Positions 55,847-64,000 of a stretch of 64,000 nucleotides of DNA are shown here, piece after piece. The stretch comes from Chloroflexota bacterium (lineage in GTDB: Bacteria > Chloroflexota > Limnocylindria > Limnocylindrales > CSP1-4). The translations under genes were made by a program, and so were the position numbers. How positions within the stretch are numbered: the first letter of the stretch is position 1; each line of letters opens with the position of its first letter. The notes under the pieces were generated by a model. It did no database searches. It saw nothing but the letters and a program-made list of their open reading frames with translations, and was not told the DNA's origin. Where the stretch lies: assembly GCA_005883615.1 (NCBI GenBank), contig VBEC01000018.1, positions 105,473 through 169,472 of the forward strand. Direction: 5' to 3'.

Positions 55847-58777
55847 GTGGCCCAGACCGCACCACCGCCCCGGACCGGCAACCGGCAGCCCGGACGAGTG
55901 CGAGCGACTCAATCAGGGGCCGGCCGAATCGGTGGCAACGGCGCGCTCCAACCACAGCCCAGCCTGCGGATCCTGGAGACACGCGTCCTGCGCGGCGCCA
56001 ACTACTGGGCTCGCGAGCCCGTCATCCGCATGCTGGTCGATCTGGGTGTCCTCGAGGACTTCCCCTCCAACAGGATCCCGGGCTTCAGCGACGCCCTGGT
56101 CGAGCTTCTGCCTTCCCTCGATGACCACGCCTGCTCGCTCGGCCGGCGCGGCGGTTTCATCAGCCGGCTGCGCGAGGGGACATGGGCCGGCCATATCGCG
56201 GAGCACATTGCCCTGGAATTGCAGAACCTCGCGGGGACGGACGTCAGGCACGGCAAGACACGAGGCGCCGGTCCGCCCGGCCAGTACAACGTCATCTACG
56301 AGTATCGCGAGGAGCAGGTTGGCATCCAGGCCGGCAAGATCGCCGTCGATCTCGTCAATCACCTGATCGACCCGTCGGCCTCGCCCGCTTTCGACCTCAT
56401 GGCCGAGCTGGAGCGCCTGATTCGGCTCGCCGAACGGCTCGCGTTCGGGCCTTCAACACAGGCGATCATCGACGAGGCCGTTAGTCGCGACATCCCGTAC
56501 CTGCGTCTCGATCGCCACAGCCTGGTCCAGCTCGGGCAGGGCAAGTACCAGCAGCGCATCCGCGCGACGATGACGTCACGGACGTCCGGCATTGCTGTCG
56601 ACATCGCGTCGGACAAGAGCCTGACCAACCGGCTGCTCGATTCGGCCGGCCTGCCTGTGCCACGCGCAGACGTTGTCGACACCGCCGAGGCGGCCGTCGC
56701 GACGGCCCGAAGGCTCGGCTTCCCGTGCGTCGTCAAGCCGCTCGATGGTAACCACGGGCGGGGCGTCCACCTCGATCTGCGATCGGACGAGGCGGTCGCG
56801 GCGGCCTTCGAGGGCGCAATCCGGGAAAGCCGTGCCGGCGAGGTCGTGGTCGAGACGTACGTCGCCGGGAACGACTACCGGTGCCTGGTGATCGGTGGCA
56901 AGGTCGCAGCCATTGCCGAGCGAGTCCCGGCATCCGTCGTCGGCGACGGCCAGCACACCGTTCGCGAGCTGGTCGAGACCACCAATCAGGACCCGCGCCG
57001 GGGAATCGGCCACGAGAAGGTCCTCACGCGGATCGTGGTTGACACTGCCGCCGAGGAGCTGGTGCGCGCCCAGGGCTTCGAGCTCGGCGGGATCCCGCCC
57101 GAGGGCACCCGCGTGAAGCTCGCCCTGACCGGAAACATGTCCACGGGCGGGACCTCGATCGATCGGACGATCGAGGCCCATCCCGATAACGTGGAGATCG
57201 CCGAAACGGCTGCCCAGGTCGTTGGCCTCGACGTCGCCGGAATCGACTTTATCTGTCCCGACATCGCCACGCCCGTTCGCGAAACGGGGGGCGCCATCGT
57301 CGAGGTCAATGCGGCCCCGGGCTTCCGGATGCACACCCATCCGACGGAAGGCGAGCCGCAGTACGTGGCGCGGCCCGTGATCGACCTGCTCTTTCCGCCC
57401 GGAACGACAGCTCGCATCCCGATCGTCGCGGTGACCGGCACGAACGGGAAGACGACCACCGTCCGCATGATCAGCCACATCCTCAAGCTGATGGGCCGGC
57501 GCGTCGGCATGACTTCGACCGATGGCATCGTGATCGACGGGCGGCTCATCAAGAAGGGCGACATGTCGGGCCCGAAGTCGGCGCAGATGGTGCTCCAGAA
57601 CCCGACGGTGGACACCGCGGTGTTCGAGGTGGCGCGGGGCGGGATTCTGCGCGAGGGCCTGGGCTATGACCGTAACGAGGTTGCGGTCGTGACCAACGTC
57701 ACGGGCGACCATCTTGGCCTCGGTGGGATCAGCTCGCTGGGACAGCTGGCCAACGTGAAGGCCGTCGTCGTCGAGGCGGTTCCCCGCTCAGGCAAGGCTG
57801 TCCTGAACGCGGACGAGCCCCTGGTGGCCCGCATGGGTCGTCATTGCGCGGGCGAGGTGGTCCTGTTCTCGATGGCGACGCGCAAGGGCGAGGACGGCTT
57901 CGACCGGGTCGACGGCCACACGGGGCGTGGCCACGCCGCCTTCTGCCTGGAGGAGAAGCCCGAGGGCGAGCTGATGGTCCTGCGGCTCGCCTCGCGAACG
58001 ATGCCGGTCGTGTACACACATCTCATCCCGGCGACCTTCGGCGGCCGGGCACGAATGAACGTCGCGAATGCGCTGGCGGCCGCTGCCGCAGCATGGGCCG
58101 CGGGTGCCCACCTGCACGACATCCGACAGGGCCTGCGGACGTTCACGACGTCCTTCTTCCAGGCGCCGGGACGACTCAACCTGGTGGACGTGGCAGGTGT
58201 CCGGGTCATCATCGATTACTGCCACAACGTGGACGGCATGCGCCAGCTCGCGGACTTCGTGAACCGGCTGATGGTGGACGAAGGAAACGGGGCGTCGCGC
58301 GGCGGCCACGAGCGGCGCAGGACAGGCGCCGCCGCCGGAGCTGGGAGAGCGGGTTGGGCACCGGAAACCGACCGCAGGGGCCGATCCGGGCGGGCGATCG
58401 GTGTCATCGGGGTGCCGGGTGATCGGCGCGACGACGATCAGCGAGAGTACGGGGCCCTCGCCGCGACGGCGTTCGACGAGATCATCGTCCGCGAGGACCG
58501 CAACCTGCGTGGCCGCCAGCCCGGTGAATCGGCGTCCAACGTGATCGAGGGAATCCAGGCAGCACGCGCCGGCGGCAAGGCCCGCACCGGTCGCGCCGAC
58601 AAGATGCCGATCGAGCTTGCGGCGGCACGAGCGGCCCTGCGCCGGGCGGCCCCGGGGGATCTCGTCGTGATGTGCGTCGACGACGCCGTCGCGGTCTATC
58701 GGCAGGCGATCGCCTCGTCAGGGGCCGGCGACGCGGCCTTCACGCACCCGGGCGAGCTCGAGGTGCCCGAGGGCTAG
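55847..58777 (+). CDS. cphA: Cyanophycin synthetase (ATP-grasp plus Mur ligase)
   Basis: LRILETRVLRGANYWAREPVIRMLVDLG, GFPCVVKPLDGNHGRGVHLDLRSDE, VTGTNGKTTTVRMISHILKLMGRRVGMTSTDGIVIDG, EVARGGILREGLGYDRNEVAVVTNVTGDHLG. Confidence 0.97.
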   Translation: MAQTAPPPRTGNRQPGRVRATQSGAGRIGGNGALQPQPSLRILETRVLRGANYWAREPVIRMLVDLGVLEDFPSNRIPGFSDALVELLPSLDDHACSLGRRGGFISRLREGTWAGHIAEHIALELQNLAGTDVRHGKTRGAGPPGQYNVIYEYREEQVGIQAGKIAVDLVNHLIDPSASPAFDLMAELERLIRLAERLAFGPSTQAIIDEAVSRDIPYLRLDRHSLVQLGQGKYQQRIRATMTSRTSGIAVDIASDKSLTNRLLDSAGLPVPRADVVDTAEAAVATARRLGFPCVVKPLDGNHGRGVHLDLRSDEAVAAAFEGAIRESRAGEVVVETYVAGNDYRCLVIGGKVAAIAERVPASVVGDGQHTVRELVETTNQDPRRGIGHEKVLTRIVVDTAAEELVRAQGFELGGIPPEGTRVKLALTGNMSTGGTSIDRTIEAHPDNVEIAETAAQVVGLDVAGIDFICPDIATPVRETGGAIVEVNAAPGFRMHTHPTEGEPQYVARPVIDLLFPPGTTARIPIVAVTGTNGKTTTVRMISHILKLMGRRVGMTSTDGIVIDGRLIKKGDMSGPKSAQMVLQNPTVDTAVFEVARGGILREGLGYDRNEVAVVTNVTGDHLGLGGISSLGQLANVKAVVVEAVPRSGKAVLNADEPLVARMGRHCAGEVVLFSMATRKGEDGFDRVDGHTGRGHAAFCLEEKPEGELMVLRLASRTMPVVYTHLIPATFGGRARMNVANALAAAAAAWAAGAHLHDIRQGLRTFTTSFFQAPGRLNLVDVAGVRVIIDYCHNVDGMRQLADFVNRLMVDEGNGASRGGHERRRTGAAAGAGRAGWAPETDRRGRSGRAIGVIGVPGDRRDDDQREYGALAATAFDEIIVREDRNLRGRQPGESASNVIEGIQAARAGGKARTGRADKMPIELAAARAALRRAAPGDLVVMCVDDAVAVYRQAIASSGAGDAAFTHPGELEVPEG

Positions 58778-58797
58778 GACGGAGCGTCAGGCCGCCG

Positions 58798-58890
58798 TCA
58801 GGCCGGTTGGTTCGCCGACACCACACGAATGATCCCGACGATCAAGGCTGCCGCGATGACCGCAAGGGCGATCCCGACGATTGTCTCCAT
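58798..58890 (-). CDS. 30-aa single-TM microprotein
   Basis: METIVGIALAVIAAALIVGIIRVVSANQPA* preceded by GGAGGGCAAC (strong SD) on the minus strand. Confidence 0.6.
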   Translation of the reverse strand: METIVGIALAVIAAALIVGIIRVVSANQPA

Positions 58891-58991
58891 GTTGCCCTCC
58901 TGCGCGGCGGCTCGTGAACGGTCGCCGACTGGCGCGATGATGGCGTCCCCTCCGCGGCGCGGCAAGCCAGTCTCGTACCTTCCGACCGGAA

Positions 58992-60746
58992 TTAGCTCTC
59001 GGGGCGTTCCTGCAGCCTCGGGATGAGCTCCGCCAGGTCGGTCGCGACGTCAACCGGTCGAGCGCCCAGCTTGCCGAGCAGGTCGAACACCTCATCGCGC
59101 TCCTGGTGGCACATGAGCACGATGATTCGAGGTGAATTGGCCAGGCCATCTCGCCCGCCCGCCGAGCCGGTGAGCTCCATTCGCAACGCCTCGGTTTCGG
59201 ACTCGTACACCGGGACCTCCGCGGTTGGCTTGCCGCCTTCCCGAACGCCTGCCAGTAACTCGCCTACGATCGAAGCGCGGGATCTACCCCGGAGGTAGTC
59301 CAGCGTTTCCTTGATCGCCACCCGCTGGGCCCGGCGCGCGGCGATACGGCCGATGCCGCGCAGCGTGTCGTCGGGCCGATCGCCTGCCGTCCCGATGATC
59401 AGGGTGATCGGGGCCGCGCGGCCGGCGGCGCCTCCAGCTATCCCTTCGGCCACGTCGAGCACGGCACTCGTCCCCGCCTCGTTGTGGGCGAAATCGATGA
59501 TCACCACGCGCGATCCGAGGCGGTAGATGTTCAGCCGACCTGGCGAGCGATCCGAGGTCGGCCGGAAATCCCGCAGCCCGTGCGCGACCTGCTCGAGGGT
59601 CGCTCCGAGCCCACGCGCCGCGCCAGAGGCGGCGAGGGCATTCGCGACGTTGTGCCTGGCCAGGCCAGCGATCGTGAGCGGCACGTCGCGCAGACGAGCT
59701 ATCTCCGAGCGCCGTTCGCCCTCGACCTCCACGAGCCGGTCGCGGTCCAGGATGTAGGCGCGCCCGCCGGCGGCGATGTGCCGCCGCGCGATCGGGGAAC
59801 CGCCCTTCGCAATCGAGAAGATCGCGACCGGTGCCCGCACGCGCGCGGCGATTGCGGCGACGTACCGGTCGTCGCCGTTGAGGACGACCCAGCCTTCGGG
59901 CTTCGTGATGCGGCAGATCGTTGCCTTGACCTCCGCCAGCTCGGGCAGGGTGTGGATGCCCTGGAGATCGAGGTGGTCGGAGGTGACATTGGTGAGCACG
60001 CTGGCGTCGTTCGACTCGTAGCCCACGCCGCGCAGGACGATCCCTCCGCGGGCGGTCTCCAGGACGGCGACGTCGATGTCGGATCGACCGAGGATCTGGC
60101 TCGCACCGCCCGGTCCGGTCCAGTCGCCGGGGTCGACCATGCGCTCGTCGATCAGGACGCCGTCGGAGGTTGTCGTGCCGACATGGCGCCCGGCAAGCAG
60201 CAGGATGTGCGTGATCAGGCGCGTCGTGGTGCTCTTGCCGTTGGTGCCGCTTATCGAAACGATGGGGATGCGTCGATCGGCGTCGCGCAGCCAGGTTGGC
60301 GGCGGGCCGCCGGCAGCCTCGATTCGCTCATTCCAGCGAGCGACCAGCCGCGACCGGCGGCCGGTCTGGCGATCCGATCGCGCAGGGGAGATGTCACGCT
60401 CGGCGAGGTGGAAGGCTGCCTCGGCGATCTCCCGGCCGCGGTCCGAACGGCTCCACGGGTAGGTCAGGATCCAATGGCCGGGGTCCGATGAGAGGTGGAC
60501 CGCCGTGCCGTCTCGGCCCTCGTCGTGGTCCGCCCGCAGTCGGCGGATCCAGGCGGCGAGCACGGCCACCTGATGAGGCCGCTGTCGAGGCGGCACGCGC
60601 GCGCCCAGGCGAACCACGGCATGACGACCCGGCTCGCGCTGTCCGTACCAGGTCCGTCGCCGGCCGATTGCCACTTCCAGCTTGACGGCCGGGTCGAGCC
60701 GATAGACGTTCGGGCCGTCGAGCAGCCGGATTTCGATCAGACGCAC
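58992..60746 (-). CDS. CphA-like Mur-ligase-domain protein lacking the ATP-grasp domain
   Basis: LRDADRRIPIVSISGTNGKSTTTRLITHILLLAGRHVGTTTSDGVLIDERMVDPGDWTGPGGASQIL...VLETARGGIVLRGVGYESNDASVLTNVTSDHLDLQG; no ATP-grasp motifs in the N-terminal ~160 aa. Confidence 0.88.
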   Translation of the reverse strand: MRLIEIRLLDGPNVYRLDPAVKLEVAIGRRRTWYGQREPGRHAVVRLGARVPPRQRPHQVAVLAAWIRRLRADHDEGRDGTAVHLSSDPGHWILTYPWSRSDRGREIAEAAFHLAERDISPARSDRQTGRRSRLVARWNERIEAAGGPPPTWLRDADRRIPIVSISGTNGKSTTTRLITHILLLAGRHVGTTTSDGVLIDERMVDPGDWTGPGGASQILGRSDIDVAVLETARGGIVLRGVGYESNDASVLTNVTSDHLDLQGIHTLPELAEVKATICRITKPEGWVVLNGDDRYVAAIAARVRAPVAIFSIAKGGSPIARRHIAAGGRAYILDRDRLVEVEGERRSEIARLRDVPLTIAGLARHNVANALAASGAARGLGATLEQVAHGLRDFRPTSDRSPGRLNIYRLGSRVVIIDFAHNEAGTSAVLDVAEGIAGGAAGRAAPITLIIGTAGDRPDDTLRGIGRIAARRAQRVAIKETLDYLRGRSRASIVGELLAGVREGGKPTAEVPVYESETEALRMELTGSAGGRDGLANSPRIIVLMCHQERDEVFDLLGKLGARPVDVATDLAELIPRLQERPES

Positions 60747-60794
60747 GGTGGGCGGCAGGATACCAATGGCATTCCAAGGCGGAGGGACGGGTCG

Positions 60795-61080
60795 CCCCTA
60801 CATCACCTGGCGGGCTGGCGGCGGCCCTCCCTTCGGTCGGAGCGACGCCCTGCCGCCAGGTGTCTCGGGGCGCCACCCTTCCGCTTTGCCACGCACCCTC
60901 GCCGGCTGGGGTAGAGCGACGCCCTGCCGGCACGGACCTGTAGCCCGCAGATCCCGCTGGCGGGCTGGCGTCGGCCCTCCCTTCGGTCGGAGCGACGCCC
61001 TGCCGCCAGGCATCTGCGGGCTCCTTTCTCCGCCGCGCTTCGGTCGGAGCGACGGCCTGCCGCCAGGTATCTGGGGGCTC
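60795..61080. repeat. Intergenic cluster of hairpin-forming repeats (two full and two partial copies)
   Basis: 60811-60860 and 60961-61010 identical at 49/50 positions, exactly 150 nt apart; third partial copy 61037-61067; fragment about 60914-60929; flanking inverted repeats. Confidence 0.9.
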
Positions 61081-61122
61081 CTCACTCCGCCTCCGCAACA
61101 GCGTCGCCGGTAGACTGGGTTG

Positions 61123-62373
61123 ATGGATGCCCTTCGAATCGACGCGGCCGGAGCTGGCGTGCGAGACGAGGAGCTGGCTGCGTTGAGGGACGGGGTTGAG
61201 GCGCGACTCCCCTCCTTCCTGGAGGACCTGGCTCGGCTGGTCAACATCGACTGCGGGAGCTACACCAAGGCCGGAGTCGACGAAGTCGGCCGGTGGACTG
61301 CGGCGCGGCTTCGCAAGCTTGGAGCCGAGGTCACCGTCCATCCCAACAAGCAGCTCGGAGACACCGTGGTCGGCGTTTTCGACGGGGCAAGGACCGGCGG
61401 CCCGCGCCTGCTCCTGATCGGACACATGGACACGGTCTTCGAACCCGGCACCGCCGCCGAGCGCCCCTTCAGAATCGAGAATGGACGCGCCTACGGACCC
61501 GGCGTCACGGACATGAAGAGCGGCCTGCTGGCAGGCCTGTACGCCATCGATGCCCTCGAGGCGCTGCTGGCGGGAGGCGAGGAGCCGCTTCCGTTCAAGC
61601 GCCTGACGTTCGTGGCCAATCCCGATGAAGAGATCGGCTCGCCCGCGTCTACACCGGTCATCCGCGAGCTCGCCCGTGATGCCGACGCGAGCTTCGTCCT
61701 GGAGTGCGCTCGTGCGAACGGCGACATCGTCTCGTCGCGCAAGGGGATCGTCGACCTGCGCGTCACGGTCCATGGCCGTGCAGCGCACGCCGGCGTGGAG
61801 CCGGAGAAGGGCCGAAACGCGATTCTCGAGGCGGCTCGGCTGGTCGAGGCGATCCAGGCCCTGAATGGGCGGTGGCCGGGCGTCACCGCGAATGTTGGCG
61901 TGATCCGGGGCGGCACGCGCCCAAACGTCGTCCCGTCCGAGGCCGAGCTCGAGGTCGACCTCCGCGCGATGGCCCGCGACGACCAGGTGGCTGCCGAGAC
62001 CGCCGTCCGGGAGCTGGCGCGCAACCCATCCGTGTCGGGTACGACGATCGATGTGACGGAGGTCGCCGGCCACTGGCCGATGGAGAAGCTGGTACGTTCC
62101 GGGCGTCTGGTGGAGCACGCGAGAGCACTCGCCGTCCGGCTCGGTTTTCCGCTCAACGACGCCGCCACCGGCGGCGCCTCGGATGCCAATACGACGGCCG
62201 GGATGGGAGTCCCGAGCCTTGACGGCCTTGGACCAATCGGTGGCAACGACCATGCTCCCGAGGAGTACCTCGAAGTCGACTCGATCGTTCCGCGGACGAC
62301 CCTGCTGGCCGGCCTGCTCCTGGCCACCGCGCGCGATCCCGTGATCGCTGGATGGCGCGACGACCGTCCGTGA
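61123..62373 (+). CDS. M20-family metallopeptidase (glutamate carboxypeptidase-like)
   Basis: LLLIGHMDTVFEPGTAAERPFRIENGRAYGPGVTDMKSGLLAGLYAI, NPDEEIGSPAS, VHGRAAHAGVEPEKGRNAI. Confidence 0.93.
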   Translation: MDALRIDAAGAGVRDEELAALRDGVEARLPSFLEDLARLVNIDCGSYTKAGVDEVGRWTAARLRKLGAEVTVHPNKQLGDTVVGVFDGARTGGPRLLLIGHMDTVFEPGTAAERPFRIENGRAYGPGVTDMKSGLLAGLYAIDALEALLAGGEEPLPFKRLTFVANPDEEIGSPASTPVIRELARDADASFVLECARANGDIVSSRKGIVDLRVTVHGRAAHAGVEPEKGRNAILEAARLVEAIQALNGRWPGVTANVGVIRGGTRPNVVPSEAELEVDLRAMARDDQVAAETAVRELARNPSVSGTTIDVTEVAGHWPMEKLVRSGRLVEHARALAVRLGFPLNDAATGGASDANTTAGMGVPSLDGLGPIGGNDHAPEEYLEVDSIVPRTTLLAGLLLATARDPVIAGWRDDRP

Positions 62374-62753
62374 ACCGACGGTCGATCTCGTCCGGCGGGC
62401 CCTGGGAATCGATCGGCGGCTACAGCCGGGCGGTCGTCGTCGGCGACTCGTGCTGGGTGGCGGGCACGACGGACGCAGGACCCGATGGCACGTCCAGGCA
62501 TCCCGGGGACATCGGCGCCCAGGCGCGCGCCGTCTTCGAGATCGTCGGACGAGCCCTGGCCGAGGGTGGCTTCTCGATGTCGGATGTGGTACGCACCCGC
62601 ATGTTCCTGACCGACATCGCCCGCGCGCCTGAGGTGATCGAGGTCCATGGCGAGATATTCGGTTCGATCCGGCCGGCGGCGGCGATGGTGCAGGTGACTG
62701 CTCTTATCGATCCGAGTCTGTTGATCGAGATCGAGGTGGACGCGCACCGCTGA
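62370..62753 (+). CDS. RidA-family protein
   Basis: SRAVVVGDSCWVAGTTDAG, QARAVFEIVGRALAEGGFSMSDVVRTRMFLTDIARAPEVIEVHGEIFGSIRPAAAMVQVTALIDPSLLIEIEVDAHR. Confidence 0.92.
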   Translation: MNRRSISSGGPWESIGGYSRAVVVGDSCWVAGTTDAGPDGTSRHPGDIGAQARAVFEIVGRALAEGGFSMSDVVRTRMFLTDIARAPEVIEVHGEIFGSIRPAAAMVQVTALIDPSLLIEIEVDAHR

Positions 62754-62783
62754 ACCGGCGGCGTCGCTGGCGGAGCGCGGGCG

Positions 62784-63113
62784 TCAGGCGAGTCCGATAG
62801 CGCGGGCGCCGGCCACGAGGAGCACCGCGGCGAGGAGGCCCACGAAGAGGTTGCGCCGCCAGACAACGAGGACGACACACAGTGGGACCGCCACCCACTC
62901 GATTCCTACGTGGAGCGATCCAGGGCCCTGCGCATCGGTCACGAAGGTGCTCTTGGCGGCCAATGCCGCAAGGACGGCCGGCGCCACGAGGCGGAGATAC
63001 TCCAGCACGCGCGGGGACAGCTGCTCGAAATGTCCCGAAAGCAGGGGCAGTGCCCGCGACGGGTAGGTGGCAAGGAACATGGCAGCGGCGAGCCCGACGA
63101 GGTCGAGCTTCAT
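62784..63113 (-). CDS. azlD: AzlD-domain branched-chain amino acid transport protein
   Basis: MFLATYPSRALPLL, LEYLRLVAPAVLAALAAKSTF; overlaps the azlC stop. Confidence 0.88.
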   Translation of the reverse strand: MKLDLVGLAAAMFLATYPSRALPLLSGHFEQLSPRVLEYLRLVAPAVLAALAAKSTFVTDAQGPGSLHVGIEWVAVPLCVVLVVWRRNLFVGLLAAVLLVAGARAIGLA

Positions 63114-63946
63114 GACCCGATCTCATTCGACCCACCGCCCGCCGCACGCGTCCTCTCGGCCAGCGCCCGGCCGGCCGCGCTCCGGCCCATCGGCATCGGG
63201 TTGTCGGGCTGCTCTCCGAGGATGACCCCGGGCAGCGCCAGCCCCACGAACGGGCCGATGAGGCCTCCGGCGAGCACCGCAACCCGGGTGTCGATGAGGA
63301 GCCCGACCACCACCGCTACGACGCACCCAGCCACCACAGCCACGATTTCGCGGCGGCCGGTCACGAGGGCTACCACCAGGCCGGACATTGCCGCGGGAAA
63401 CACGACGTCAAGACCAAGTCGCGCCGGGTCAGGGATCGCGCTCGCGCCGATCACGCCGATCAGGGTGGCCACGTTCCATGGGATGAAGGTGGCCCCGATT
63501 GCGGCCAGCCAGTAGCCCCTGAGGTCCGCGAAGCCGAGTCTCTGGAAGTGCGCAACGCTGAGGGCAAACCCCTCGTCGGTGAGGAAATGGGCCATCACGG
63601 CCCTCTTCAGCGCTGGAACCTCCACGAGCCAGGGCCGCAGCGCGGCCGAGTAAAGGAGGTGGCGAGCGTTCAGCAGCGCAGTCAGCAGGAAGATCGCCGG
63701 CCAGGGCATGCCTGCACGGACGAAGCCGACCGCGGCGAATTGGGCGGCGCCTGCAAACACCACTACGCTCATCACGGAGGCTTCGATCACCGAGAAGCCG
63801 GCCTGGCGGGCCGCCAGCCCGAAGACGACCCCGAATCCCCCGGCCGACGCCATGATCCCGAGGGAATCGAGGACGAGCTGGCGTCGGCCGGAGCGCAGGG
63901 CGGCGCGCCGAGCCTCCCGCTCCGATGGAGTTCGCGGGCTCACCAT
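63110..63946 (-). CDS. azlC: AzlC-family amino acid permease
   Basis: GFGVVFGLAARQAGFSVIEASVMSVVVFAGAAQFAAVGFVRAGMPWPAIFLLTALLNARHLLYSAALRPWL, HFLTDEGFALS. Confidence 0.94.
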   Translation of the reverse strand: MVSPRTPSEREARRAALRSGRRQLVLDSLGIMASAGGFGVVFGLAARQAGFSVIEASVMSVVVFAGAAQFAAVGFVRAGMPWPAIFLLTALLNARHLLYSAALRPWLVEVPALKRAVMAHFLTDEGFALSVAHFQRLGFADLRGYWLAAIGATFIPWNVATLIGVIGASAIPDPARLGLDVVFPAAMSGLVVALVTGRREIVAVVAGCVVAVVVGLLIDTRVAVLAGGLIGPFVGLALPGVILGEQPDNPMPMGRSAAGRALAERTRAAGGGSNEIGS

Positions 63947-64000
63947 TCCAGCCGTTGCCTGCGCTCCAAGCGCCGGCTCAGGCCCGGACGGCGACCTCGT

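Noticed and set aside
60394-62253. 619-aa minus-strand ORF with repeated DTWRQGVAPTEGRA peptides
   Set aside because: Overlaps both the Mur-ligase paralogue and the M20 gene in the wrong frame; the peptide repeats are translations of the intergenic hairpin repeats.

Overview
High-GC bacterial chromosomal window, about 64 kb and densely coding. No phage, transposase or CRISPR array was recognised. Lineage is only inferred (Chloroflexota or a similar high-GC lineage). Main blocks, left to right: (i) a sugar ABC transporter end with a LacI regulator; (ii) tRNA-His; (iii) a secreted CAP-domain protein, a LolCDE/MacB-type exporter and BioY; (iv) an FMN riboswitch followed by a NitT/TauT/NMT1-like ABC transporter, probably flavin uptake (RibXY-like); (v) a purine-to-glyoxylate catabolic region with guanine deaminase, three-subunit xanthine dehydrogenase, malate synthase, hydantoinase/allantoinase-like, DUF3830-like, HIU hydrolase, OHCU decarboxylase and uricase; (vi) Ku and LigD (NHEJ) preceded by an uncharacterised nuclease-like coiled-coil protein; (vii) a histone-deacetylase-like (AcuC type) protein fused to a GNAT acetyltransferase; (viii) an Lhr helicase-Nei-orphan-class II amidotransferase operon; (ix) a cyanophycin locus (CphB, CphA) with a CphA-like Mur-ligase protein lacking the ATP-grasp domain, a 30-aa membrane microprotein, an M20 peptidase, RidA and AzlCD. 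Strongest leads are the deacetylase-acetyltransferase fusion, the ATP-grasp-less cyanophycin-synthetase paralogue, the riboswitch expression platform with a duplicated TTCGGGGCAG, the NHEJ-linked nuclease-like ORF, and an intergenic hairpin-repeat cluster at 60.8-61.1 kb. All family names come from recognising motifs by eye in the translations; no database search was run. Many start codons are approximate.
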